A DNA stretch of 64,000 bases from Rhizobium freirei PRF 81 (GTDB taxonomy: Bacteria > Pseudomonadota > Alphaproteobacteria > Rhizobiales > Rhizobiaceae), in assembly GCF_000359745.1 (NCBI RefSeq), contig NZ_AQHN01000056.1:124001-188000 (forward strand), in the 5' to 3' direction. Position 1 is the stretch's first letter, and every line of letters begins with the position of its first letter. Made by a program: the position numbers and the translations under genes. The notes below the pieces were generated by a model. It made no database searches, was not told the DNA's origin, and saw nothing but the letters and a program-made list of their open reading frames with translations. Below, piece after piece: positions 46,262 to 54,065 of this stretch.

Positions 46262-46288
46262 GTGAACTTGTCATGGGCACAAGTTCAC
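46262..46288. repeat. 10 bp inverted repeat upstream of the PhzF gene
   Basis: GTGAACTTGT-catgggc-ACAAGTTCAC, perfect arms, 54 nt past the serine hydrolase stop and 65 nt before the PhzF-like start. It lacks a T tract, so it is either an RNA hairpin or a regulator binding site. Confidence 0.5.
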
Positions 46289-46352
46289 GCTTCCCGGTTC
46301 AGTCGGGTAGTGGCTACATCCTCGGCGTTCAACAATTGCTCCGGAGATCGCC

Positions 46353-47270
46353 ATGAATACCGTCGCCTACGTCACCGTCGACGTCTTTACCTCGGAGCGT
46401 TTCGTTGGCAATCCGCTTGCCGTCATCCCCGATGCCCGCGGCCTCAGCAGCGATGCGATGCAGAAGATCGCGACCGAATTCAATTATTCGGAAACGACCT
46501 TCGTGCTGCCGCCGGAAAACCCTGATCATAGCGCCCGCGTTCGCATCTTCACGCCAACGGCGGAAATCCCGTTCGCCGGCCATCCCAACGTCGGCACCGC
46601 CTTTGCTCTCGGCCAGCAGCGGGAAATCTTCGGAAAGCCGGTGACCGATAGGCTGACCTTCGAGGAAGAGGCCGGCCTGGTGGAAGTAACGTTGCTGCGC
46701 AAAGGCGGCGACATTACGGGCGCGAGCATTCGCGCGCCGGGAAGCCTGACGATCGGGGAGGCAGTTGCCGATGAGCTGATTGCGCGCTGCGTGCAGATCG
46801 ATCCGCTATCGATCTGCCGGACATCGCATGCCCCGATCTTTGCGTCCGTCGGTCTGCCCTTTGCTTTTGCGGAGCTGGATAGTCTCGAAACGCTCGGGAA
46901 AGCATGGCCGAATGCCGCTATCTTTGCCGAAGCGGCCGCGCGGCACGAGGAGGACAAGACGGGCTTTTCGCTCTTTCTCTATGTGCGCTCTACCGAAGAC
47001 CCCTGGCACATCCGCGCCCGCATGTTCGCACCCCTCGACAATGTGACGGAAGATCCGGCAACCGGCAGCGCCTCTGCCGCACTCGGCGCCTATCTCACCT
47101 CGCTGCTGCCGGCGCAGGACGCGGAGGTAAAAATCGCCATCGAGCAGGGTGTAGAGATGGGCAGGCGCAGCGTGATCGGCGTTGAGGTCAGGAAAACTGC
47201 CGGCGTGGTAAACGAAGTCCTTCTGAGCGGCAGCAGCGTCCACGTCATGCGCGGGGAAATCCTGCTCTGA
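46353..47270 (+). CDS. PhzF family isomerase-like protein
   Basis: 305 aa. Family motifs: VDVFTSERFVGNPLAVI, FNYSETTFVLPP (acidic catalytic region), FTPTAEIPFAGHPNVGTAFAL and EDPATGSASAALGAYL. PhzF-like proteins share the diaminopimelate-epimerase fold; outside phenazine producers their substrates are mostly unknown. No phenazine genes are nearby, so phenazine synthesis should not be inferred. Confidence 0.92.
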   Translation: MNTVAYVTVDVFTSERFVGNPLAVIPDARGLSSDAMQKIATEFNYSETTFVLPPENPDHSARVRIFTPTAEIPFAGHPNVGTAFALGQQREIFGKPVTDRLTFEEEAGLVEVTLLRKGGDITGASIRAPGSLTIGEAVADELIARCVQIDPLSICRTSHAPIFASVGLPFAFAELDSLETLGKAWPNAAIFAEAAARHEEDKTGFSLFLYVRSTEDPWHIRARMFAPLDNVTEDPATGSASAALGAYLTSLLPAQDAEVKIAIEQGVEMGRRSVIGVEVRKTAGVVNEVLLSGSSVHVMRGEILL

Positions 47271-47317
47271 AAGAAGGTGCGGCGCCCTGAAAGGGCCGAT
47301 ATCCGGCCCAAAACGCC

Positions 47318-47479
47318 TTAAAACGTCTCGTTGATGACCAGCGCGATCGCCCAGGCAACGAAGGCGATGATCGCGATCTTCCAGAAATCGCCCCGGCGCT
47401 TGAGACCCGGCAGCCCCAAAGGCTTGATCAGCTGCACCGCCATGGCGAGCAGCAGCAGCACCCCGATGGCTTTTGTCAC
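47318..47479 (-). CDS. Small two-helix membrane protein
   Basis: 53 aa from GTG 47479, which has GGGGAAA 6 nt upstream. It has two hydrophobic helices (AIGVLLLLAMAVQLI and FWKIAIIAFVAWAIALVI) separated by KPLGLPGLKRRGD. The frame is open to an ATG at 47551 (77 aa) that has a poorer ribosome-binding site. Function unknown; it resembles short conserved rhizobial membrane proteins. Confidence 0.6.
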   Translation of the reverse strand: MTKAIGVLLLLAMAVQLIKPLGLPGLKRRGDFWKIAIIAFVAWAIALVINETF

Positions 47480-47706
47480 GCTATTTTTCCCCGTTTGCGC
47501 AAGAGTGAGCATGGCCGCGACCAAAAACCGCTGCGCAGTTTTCGCGATCATGCTCTAATTGTCATAGGACGGACATTTTTCCGCGCCAACAGACTGTTTC
47601 TACACGCCGATAGCGGCAATCCGGGACACAATCAATAGCGAATACGGGCAGGAAGAAATTCCTGTCTTACCGGCTCCTTAAGTGGGGCCGCATGAAGGTG
47701 AGGAGC

Positions 47707-48981
47707 ATGAAAAGAAATATTTTGCCCGTATTGGCCTTGCTGTTCGGCACGCTCTTCCTGTTTACGGGAAACGGTCTGCATAGCCTCTTGCTACCGGTGC
47801 GCGGCACTGCAGAGGGCTACGCGACCACGACGCTCGGCCTGCTCGGCACGACCTGGGCCACCGGCTTCGTCCTCGGCTGCCTGACGGCTCCGAAACTGGT
47901 CAGGCGCATCGGCCATGTCCGTGCCTTTTCGGGCTTCATCTCCGTCATCGCCATCATAGCGCTTTTGACCGGCATCATCGTCGACCCGATCTGGTGGGTG
48001 GCGCTGCGCGCCGTGACCGGCTTCTGCACGGCCGGCACCTCGATGATCATCGAGAGCTGGCTGAACGAACGCGCCACCAATGAGAGCCGCGGCGCGATCT
48101 TCTCGCTCTATATCGGCATTACCCTCATCGGCGCGGTCGCCGGCCAGATGATGGTGCCCTTCGCCGATATCCACACGCCCATTCTCTTCATGATGTGCGG
48201 CATCTGCTACTGCGTCGCCATGCTGCCGACGACGCTCTCGACCGCTGCCTCGCCGCAGCCGCTCAAGGCCGTCAGCCTCGACCTGAAGGCGCTCTACCGC
48301 AATTCGCCTGTCGCCTCGATCGGCATCCTGCTCGTGGGCATCGCCAACGGTGCCTACGGTACGCTCGGCGCTGTCTTCGGCGCCAATGCCGGCCTTTCCG
48401 AAAGCGACATCGCGCTGATGATGAGCTTGACCATCTTTGCCGGCGCCGTCATGCAGCTGCCGGCCGGCCGCCTTTCGGACCGCATCGACCGCCGCTACGT
48501 GCTGGCGGGCATGGCTGCCGTCGCGGCCGTGGATGGCCTGCTGCTCTTCCTGCTGCAGCCCGGCAGCTCCTATTTCCTCATCAGCATGGTGGTGATCTAC
48601 GGCGCCTTCGCCAACACGCTCTACCCGATCGCCGTCGCTCACGCCAACGACTTCGCCGCGCCGGAGGATTTCGTCAAGGTTTCCGGCGGCCTGCTGCTGC
48701 TCTACGGCATCGGCACGATCATCGGCCCAACCATCGGCGGCCCGGTCATGTCTTCGGTCGGCCCCTACTCGCTCTTCTTCCTGACAGCCCTTGCTCACGT
48801 GCTGATCACGTCCTATTCGATCTTCCGCAGCCGCCGCCGCGCCGCAAAGCCAGCGGGTGATCGCGATGCCTATACGACCATGCCATCCGCCAATGCGCAG
48901 ATGATCACACCCGAGAGCATGGCACTTGCGCGAAGCGAGACTTCAAAAAAGGACGATATATCTATAAATTACGGCACCTGA
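47707..48981 (+). CDS. MFS transporter (YcaD-like)
   Basis: About 424 aa with 12 predicted helices. RAVTGFCTAGTSMIIESWLNERATNESRGAIFSLY is typical of the YcaD/CsbX-like branch of the major facilitator superfamily. Substrate unknown. ATG 47707 (MKRNIL) has AAGGTG 6 nt upstream; ATG 47692 is the alternative. The C-terminal tail (about 40 residues) is hydrophilic. The DUF1192 gene follows 27 nt later and may be co-transcribed. Confidence 0.9.
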   Translation: MKRNILPVLALLFGTLFLFTGNGLHSLLLPVRGTAEGYATTTLGLLGTTWATGFVLGCLTAPKLVRRIGHVRAFSGFISVIAIIALLTGIIVDPIWWVALRAVTGFCTAGTSMIIESWLNERATNESRGAIFSLYIGITLIGAVAGQMMVPFADIHTPILFMMCGICYCVAMLPTTLSTAASPQPLKAVSLDLKALYRNSPVASIGILLVGIANGAYGTLGAVFGANAGLSESDIALMMSLTIFAGAVMQLPAGRLSDRIDRRYVLAGMAAVAAVDGLLLFLLQPGSSYFLISMVVIYGAFANTLYPIAVAHANDFAAPEDFVKVSGGLLLLYGIGTIIGPTIGGPVMSSVGPYSLFFLTALAHVLITSYSIFRSRRRAAKPAGDRDAYTTMPSANAQMITPESMALARSETSKKDDISINYGT

Positions 48982-49008
48982 TCCCTCTAAGGGAAAGGAG
49001 GAGCCGAA

Positions 49009-49200
49009 ATGAGCATATTCGACGACGATCGTCCGCAGCAGCCGTCGGCGCATGAGATCGGCAGCGACCTGTCGCTGCTGTCGGTCGACGAACTGAAAAA
49101 CCGCATAGCCTTGCTCAAGAGCGAGATCATCAGGCTGGAAGAAGAGGTCACCGCCAAGGCATCGGGCCGCCAGGCAGCGGAAAGCCTCTTCCGCTTTTGA
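49009..49200 (+). CDS. DUF1192 small protein
   Basis: 63 aa. MSIFDDDRPQ followed by LLSVDELKNRIALLKSEIIRLEEEV, a short coiled coil characteristic of DUF1192. AAGGAGG precedes the ATG. The family is conserved across Rhizobiales, often close to rcdA-like genes as here, but its function is unknown. Confidence 0.9.
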   Translation: MSIFDDDRPQQPSAHEIGSDLSLLSVDELKNRIALLKSEIIRLEEEVTAKASGRQAAESLFRF

Positions 49201-49365
49201 GGGGAACGGCCGGCGCAAAACCTGGGGTGGCAAGCTTAAGATTGAGGCAGGCGCAACTGAATATTAAGCTTTACGACATATTACTATGAGCATCCAGATT
49301 CGCTCTGGACTCAGACAATTCCTCCACTTGGCGAATTGGTCTGATTTTTCTCCCTGTTTTACCTT

Positions 49366-49394
49366 GAGAGCCGCTTTTGCGGCTCTTCTTTTTC
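49366..49394 (+). terminator. Rho-independent terminator after DUF1192 gene
   Basis: GAGAGCCGC-TTTT-GCGGCTCTTC followed by TTTTTC. A strong intrinsic terminator, located 165 nt after the DUF1192 stop. Confidence 0.85.
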
Positions 49395-49429
49395 GACCTG
49401 TATCACGGTCCTTGCCGAAACTGTGGAGA

Positions 49430-49449
49430 TTAACCCTTTCTTAAGAATC
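49430..49449 (+). promoter_or_regulatory. CtrA-type box and GANTC site upstream of rcdA-like gene
   Basis: TTAA-CCCTTTC-TTAA (49430-49444) is an exact match to the alphaproteobacterial CtrA consensus TTAA-N7-TTAA, and GAATC (49445-49449), a CcrM methylation site, follows directly. It lies about 120 nt before the gene, a position consistent with transcriptional control. Confidence 0.7.
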
Positions 49450-49569
49450 GCCTTGCGAATTTCAGTTAAAACAACCATCTTAAAGTCATAAAAGCGGATG
49501 CCGAAAGCTCTTAGGGACTTGACCGGCTTTTCCTGAACAAAAGTGTTGCGTGAAGCAGGGATTTATTCG

Positions 49570-50085
49570 ATGTCGGAACTTGGGTTGAACACGATCAGCT
49601 TTGCTGGCCATGCCGCATCGTCGGCGCAGTTCAGGGCACTGTATTCTGAAGGCATGTCGCTGGTGGAGGAAACCGCCGGTTATCTCGACGGACAGGGCCG
49701 CGCCGCTTCCAAGGTTCTGCCGCGCATGGCCTCTGTGCTTTACGCCGCCGAATCCATGCGGCTGACGACCCGTCTCATGCAGATGGCCTCCTGGCTGCTG
49801 CTGCAGCGCGCCGTCAACAATGGCGAAATGTCCCGCGACCAGGTGCTTGCCGAGAAGAACAAGGTTCGCCTCGACGGCTTCAACGTCGACCGTACCGCAC
49901 CCGGCTGGAACGATCTGCCGGAATCCTTCCGCGACCTCGTTGAACGTTCCCTTCGGCTGCAGAACCGCGTCGCCCTGCTCGACCGCGAAATCTACCGACC
50001 GACGGAACCCGCAATCGTTCCGGACAACCAGAACAGCGTCAAGGCGCAGCTCACCCTGCTGCAGACGGCCTTCGGCAACAACTGA
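49570..50085 (+). CDS. rcdA: DUF1465 protein, RcdA-like regulator of CtrA degradation
   Basis: 171 aa. LYSEGMSLVEETAGYLDGQGR and AAESMRLTTRLMQMASWLLLQRAV match the DUF1465 family, which includes Caulobacter RcdA, an adaptor for ClpXP-dependent CtrA proteolysis. The ATG at 49570 has CAGGGA upstream; a TTG 27 nt earlier is open. A CtrA-type box lies upstream, implying feedback. The assignment as functional RcdA is by family only. Confidence 0.82.
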   Translation: MSELGLNTISFAGHAASSAQFRALYSEGMSLVEETAGYLDGQGRAASKVLPRMASVLYAAESMRLTTRLMQMASWLLLQRAVNNGEMSRDQVLAEKNKVRLDGFNVDRTAPGWNDLPESFRDLVERSLRLQNRVALLDREIYRPTEPAIVPDNQNSVKAQLTLLQTAFGNN

Positions 50086-50114
50086 GCCGATCGCAACATC
50101 GATGACGGATTTGG

Positions 50115-50143
50115 ACCGGCCGTGCCCCGCACGGCCGGTTTTG
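50115..50143 (+). terminator. Terminator after rcdA-like gene
   Basis: ACCGGCCGTG-ccccg-CACGGCCGGT followed by TTTG, 29 nt past the stop. Confidence 0.75.
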
Positions 50144-50199
50144 CGTTGAACCGCTATCGCAGCATTGTTTCAGCGCGGATCAAGCCGTCACGAAAATGC

Positions 50200-50227
50200 A
50201 AAAAAGCCCGGCAAACCGGGCTTTTTT
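50200..50227 (-). terminator. Terminator after rpmE
   Basis: AAAAAAGCCCGG-caaa-CCGGGCTTTTTT, a perfect hairpin with T tracts on both strands, 23 nt past the rpmE stop. It may also stop read-through from the convergent rcdA-like gene. Confidence 0.85.
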
Positions 50228-50250
50228 CAAGAGATCGGATCGCGAAGCGA

Positions 50251-50472
50251 TTAGATGCCGAGACCGCCGAAGCGCTTGTTGAACTTCGAAACGCGGCCAG
50301 CGCGGTCGAGCATCTGCTGGTTGCCGCCGGTCCAAGCCGGGTGGGACTTGCTGTCGATTTCGAGGTTCATGACAGCGCCTTCAGAACCCCAGGTCGAGCG
50401 GGTTTCGTATTCGGTGCCGTCGGTCATGACTACCTTGATGGTGTGGTAGTCGGGATGGATGTTCGCCTTCAT
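50251..50472 (-). CDS. rpmE: 50S ribosomal protein L31
   Basis: 73 aa from ATG 50472 ([22 protein letters not shown]). It lacks the CxxC zinc knuckle seen in C+ L31 proteins, so it is the zinc-independent form; HPAWTGG and [11 protein letters not shown] are typical. The 17 extra upstream codons in the open frame are not part of the family. Confidence 0.95.
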   Translation of the reverse strand: MKANIHPDYHTIKVVMTDGTEYETRSTWGSEGAVMNLEIDSKSHPAWTGGNQQMLDRAGRVSKFNKRFGGLGI

Positions 50473-50647
50473 AACAATCTTCCTGTCATGGCAGGGTCCA
50501 TTTGTCGCAAGGCATTGCGGCAACCGAACCGATTGAATAAATGAAGCCGCAGTCCGGTTAGGCCACGGCTTCCAATTAAGATGGCGTGCCTATACATGAA
50601 GGCGGCAGGGATAACAAGGGGCGAAAACGTCAAGTCCCTTGCTGAAT

Positions 50648-52465
50648 ATGGGGATTGGAGACGACTTGTCGGAAATTGACCAGACAGACGGGAAGAGAAG
50701 CAGGTCTATCCGGCCCCTTGGGCGCCTCGCCCCCTACCTCAAGCGATATCGCGGCATGGTGGTCGGTGCAATCGTCGCGCTTGTCGTTGCCGCCGTCACC
50801 TCGCTCGCATTGCCGCTCGCCGTACGCCGGATGATCGATCACGGCTTCGATCAGGCCGACCGCGGCCTCATCGACAGCTATTTCATCGCCATCCTGACCA
50901 TGGCGTTGATACTGGCTGCCGCGAGCGCACTGCGCTATTATTTCGTCATCACCATCGGCGAACGCATCGTCTCCGACATACGCCGCGAAGTTTTCGATCA
51001 CGTCACGCGGCTCTCGCCTTCCTTCTTCGACGTCAATCAGTCCGGTGAGATCGTTTCGCGCCTGACGGCCGACACGACGCAGATCAAGTCGGCCGTCGGC
51101 GCGACAGCCTCGGTGGCGCTGCGCAACCTCATTCTCTGTCTCGGTGCCATGGTGATGATGATCATCACGAGCCCGAAACTGTCGAGCATCGTGCTGGTAG
51201 CAATTCCCGTTATCGTGCTGCCGCTGATGAGCTTCGGCCGCTCGGTGCGCAAACGCTCCCGCGCCGCGCAGGACAGGCTGGCCAACGCATCTGCCTATGC
51301 CAACGAGACCATTGCCGCCAGCCGCACGATACAGGCCTATAACGGCGAGGAAGCCGCCTCCCGGCATTACGGCACAGCGGTCGAAGACGCCTATCGGGCG
51401 GCGCGCGCGGCGATCAAATCCCGCTCGCTGCTGACGGGCTTTGCGATCGCCATGGTCTTCGGCAGCATCGTCGCCGTTCTTTGGGTCGGTGCGCAGAATG
51501 TGCTTGCCGGCACCATGTCGGCGGGAACGCTTGGTCAGTTCCTGCTCTACTCCGTCATCGCTGGCTCCTCGCTCGGCTCGCTGTCGGAAGTCTGGGGAGA
51601 GCTGTCGCAGGCCGCAGGTGCTGCCGACCGCCTTGGTGAACTCCTTGCGGAGGTATCGCCGATAACAGTGCCGGCCAATCCGGTCGCCTTGCCGAAGCCC
51701 GAAGGCCGGGTCGATTTCTCGGACGTCCATTTCTTCTATCCGTCGCGCCCCGGCAGGTCGGCCTTGCACGGGCTTTCCTTCTCGGTCAAACCGGGCGAAA
51801 CGGTCGCAATCGTCGGTGCCTCGGGCACCGGCAAGAGCACCATCTTCTCGCTGCTGCTGCGTTTCTACGACCCGCAGCAGGGCAGCATCGCCGTCGATGG
51901 TGCCGATATCAGCCATGTTCTGCCGGAGGCGCTGCGGGAACGCATCGCCATCGTGCCCCAGGACACCACGATCTTTGCCGCCACGATCCACGACAACATC
52001 GCCTTCGGCCGTCCCGGCGCTTCCCGCGACGAAGTGCGCGCCGCCGCAATCGCCGCGCAGGCGGACGAGTTCATTTCCCGCCTGGAGCAGGGCTACGACA
52101 CGCAGGTGGGCGAGCGCGGCGTGACGCTTTCCGGCGGCCAGCGCCAGCGCATCGCCATTGCCCGCGCTATCCTGAAGAATGCGCCGATCCTGCTGCTCGA
52201 CGAAGCGACCTCCGCTCTCGATGCCGAGAGCGAAACGCTCGTTCAAAAGGCGCTGGAAGGCTTGATGGAGGCACGCACCACGCTTGTCATCGCTCATCGT
52301 CTCGCAACGGTGCTCAAAGCCGATCGCATTCTCGTACTGGATCAGGGCCGCATCGTCGAGGAAGGCACGCACCAGAGCCTGATCCGCCATGGCGGCATCT
52401 ATGCGAAGCTCGCTCGCCTGCAGTTCGATGCCGGCATCGAGCAGCGGATGCTCATCGCAAAGTAG
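50648..52465 (+). CDS. ABC exporter, MsbA-like (permease and ATPase fused)
   Basis: About 605 aa. Six membrane helices occupy residues ~35-320 and the ATPase follows with Walker A GASGTGKST, Q-loop and signature LSGGQRQRIAIARA, and Walker B ILLLDEATSALD. Exporter half-transporter resembling MsbA and the rhizobial ABC lipid/drug exporters; substrate not determinable. ATG 50648 is used; a TTG at 50666 with GGAG upstream would give a product 6 aa shorter. Divergent from rpmE. Confidence 0.9.
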   Translation: MGIGDDLSEIDQTDGKRSRSIRPLGRLAPYLKRYRGMVVGAIVALVVAAVTSLALPLAVRRMIDHGFDQADRGLIDSYFIAILTMALILAAASALRYYFVITIGERIVSDIRREVFDHVTRLSPSFFDVNQSGEIVSRLTADTTQIKSAVGATASVALRNLILCLGAMVMMIITSPKLSSIVLVAIPVIVLPLMSFGRSVRKRSRAAQDRLANASAYANETIAASRTIQAYNGEEAASRHYGTAVEDAYRAARAAIKSRSLLTGFAIAMVFGSIVAVLWVGAQNVLAGTMSAGTLGQFLLYSVIAGSSLGSLSEVWGELSQAAGAADRLGELLAEVSPITVPANPVALPKPEGRVDFSDVHFFYPSRPGRSALHGLSFSVKPGETVAIVGASGTGKSTIFSLLLRFYDPQQGSIAVDGADISHVLPEALRERIAIVPQDTTIFAATIHDNIAFGRPGASRDEVRAAAIAAQADEFISRLEQGYDTQVGERGVTLSGGQRQRIAIARAILKNAPILLLDEATSALDAESETLVQKALEGLMEARTTLVIAHRLATVLKADRILVLDQGRIVEEGTHQSLIRHGGIYAKLARLQFDAGIEQRMLIAK

Positions 52466-52573
52466 CGCGAACCGGGTCAAGTCGAGCCGCATACAACCAT
52501 GTAGAAATGACATCGAAGTTGGGCTAGATTTTCAGCGTTATCCACGCTGACGCGATTCTAGGAGACGAGAACG

Positions 52574-52762
52574 ATGTATAAATTTGAAGTCTACAAGGAC
52601 AAAGCCGGCGAGTTTCGCTTCCGCTTCAAAGCCTCGAACGGCGAAATCATGTTCGGATCAGAAGGCTACAAGGCGAAGGCTTCGGCCCTGCATGCCATCG
52701 AATCGATCAAGGCCCACGTCGGCGGCGCCGCCATCGAAGACCAGACCACGGCTACCGCCTGA
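52574..52762 (+). CDS. YegP family protein (DUF1508)
   Basis: 62 aa with one copy of the DUF1508 repeat (YKDKAGEFRFRFKASNGEIMFGSEGYKAKASALHAIESIK); E. coli YegP has two. GGAGACGAGAACG precedes the ATG. Function unknown. Followed by a terminator hairpin and a RIME-like repeat. Confidence 0.9.
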   Translation: MYKFEVYKDKAGEFRFRFKASNGEIMFGSEGYKAKASALHAIESIKAHVGGAAIEDQTTATA

Positions 52763-52792
52763 GACTTCGCGTCAAGCCTTTATTGCAAAGAC

Positions 52793-52832
52793 CGGCCGGC
52801 CGCCCTTTGGTGCGCCGGCCGTTTTGTTTGTC
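52793..52832 (+). terminator. Terminator after YegP-like gene
   Basis: CGGCCGGC and GCCGGCCG arms around a short loop, followed by TTTTGTTT. Confidence 0.65.
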
Positions 52833-52845
52833 AGGCGACAGATTT

Positions 52846-52948
52846 AGAGCATTTCCAGGAAAAGTGCGCTGCGGTTTTCCGTCCGGAATGCGTAAAGAAA
52901 CAAGAAGATCGAGCGTTTTCGCGATTCGATGAAAAGCGGAAATGCTCT
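52846..52948. repeat. RIME-like intergenic repeat, copy C
   Basis: 103 bp with perfect 11 bp terminal inverted repeats AGAGCATTTCC...GGAAATGCTCT. Internal sequence matches copy A almost base for base (GTCCGGAATGCG, AAAGAAACAAGAAGAT, GCGTTTTCGCGATTCGA). No transposase; most consistent with a non-autonomous MITE-like or RIME element. Confidence 0.78.
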
Positions 52949-53030
52949 GGGAAAATTCCCCCCGCGCCCATCGGCTTTCGTCAACGAGATAGGATCGGAG
53001 TTGCAGTCGCGCCGCCGGAGCGCTGACGGA

Positions 53031-54062
53031 TTATTTCTCCGTCAGCTTCAGCTCGATGCGGCGGTTGGTGGCACGGGCCTCCGGCGTATCGCCGGGTGCG
53101 ATCGGCTGGAACTCGCCGAAGCCGGCGGCAACCAGCCTGTCGGAAGGAACACCCTGCCCGATCAGGAACTTGACGACGGCGATGGCGCGCGCCGACGATA
53201 GCGCCCAGTTGTCCGCATAGCGGCCACTGCCGGAGAGCGGCACATTGTCGGTATGACCGTCGACACGCAGCACCCAATTGATCTCCGGCGGGATTTCCTT
53301 GGCCAGATCGATCAATGCCGCGGCGAGCTTGGTCATTTCCGCCTGGCCGGCCGGATTGAGATCCGCAGCACCCGACGGGAACAACACTTCGGACTGGAAG
53401 ACGAAACGGTCACCGACGATGCGGATATTGTCGCGATCCGAAAGAATCTCGCGCAGCCGGCCAAAGAAATCGGAGCGATAGCGGTTCAGTTCCTGCACAC
53501 GCTGCGCCAGCGCCACGTTCAGCCGCCGCCCGAGATCGGCGATCTTGACCTGCGACGACTGATCCTTGGCCTCGGATGCCTGAAGCGCGGCCTCCACCGC
53601 AGCGATCTGGTTGCGCAGTGCGGCAATCTGCTGATTGAGGAGGTCGACCTGGCTGAGCGCCCGGGCACTTGCCTGCTTCTGCTCGTCAAGCTGCTGCGTC
53701 AGCGTGCCGACGCGCGTCTCGGCGGCCTGGCTGTTGCCGGAGCCTGCCGCAAGCAAGGCCTGCAGGCGCGATCGCTCGCTCTCGGCTGACGAAAGCGAGG
53801 CCTGCAGGTTGGCAACACTATCCTCGAGATCCTGCTTGCCGTTCTTCTCCAGCGCCAGCTGTTCCACCAGATCGTTGATGCGGCTGTTGAGGCGGTTGAG
53901 CACCTCGTCACGCCCGGAGATCTCACGGCTGAGAATAAACTGGCCGACGACGAAGACCGTCAGCAGGAACATGATGGCCATCAGCAGCGTCGACAGCGCA
54001 TCGACAAAGCCAGGCCAATAATCGACGGTTCGCTGGTGACGTCGGTTGCGGGCGAGCCCCAT
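53031..54062 (-). CDS. MotB/OmpA-like peptidoglycan-binding protein
   Basis: 343 aa. A single membrane helix (about 20-42, PGFVDALSTLLMAIMFLLTV) carries Asp21 in the position of the MotB proton-binding Asp. A long coiled coil follows (about 50-190, LNSRINDLVEQLALEKNGKQ and similar), then a C-terminal OmpA/MotB domain (VLRVDGHTDNVPL...NWALSSARA). Four nt after the ExbB/MotA-like partner gene, with which it would form a stator. No flagellar genes are nearby, so the force is probably applied to the envelope. Confidence 0.88.
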   Translation of the reverse strand: MGLARNRRHQRTVDYWPGFVDALSTLLMAIMFLLTVFVVGQFILSREISGRDEVLNRLNSRINDLVEQLALEKNGKQDLEDSVANLQASLSSAESERSRLQALLAAGSGNSQAAETRVGTLTQQLDEQKQASARALSQVDLLNQQIAALRNQIAAVEAALQASEAKDQSSQVKIADLGRRLNVALAQRVQELNRYRSDFFGRLREILSDRDNIRIVGDRFVFQSEVLFPSGAADLNPAGQAEMTKLAAALIDLAKEIPPEINWVLRVDGHTDNVPLSGSGRYADNWALSSARAIAVVKFLIGQGVPSDRLVAAGFGEFQPIAPGDTPEARATNRRIELKLTEK

Positions 54063-54065
54063 GGA

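Larger units (their letters stand above)
49201..49569. other. Control region upstream of rcdA-like gene
   Basis: 369 nt. It holds a hairpin terminator at 49366-49394, then a CtrA-type box and a GANTC site. The ~165 nt between the DUF1192 stop and the terminator is long for a plain 3' UTR and might encode a small RNA, but no clear promoter is visible. Confidence 0.55.

Noticed and set aside
46353..47270. A phenazine biosynthesis locus
   Set aside because: Only a PhzF-like gene is present; other phz genes are absent and PhzF homologues are widespread.
50630..52513. A 627-residue minus-strand frame over the ABC exporter
   Set aside because: Antisense shadow of the exporter gene; low-complexity Arg/Gly/Asp composition.
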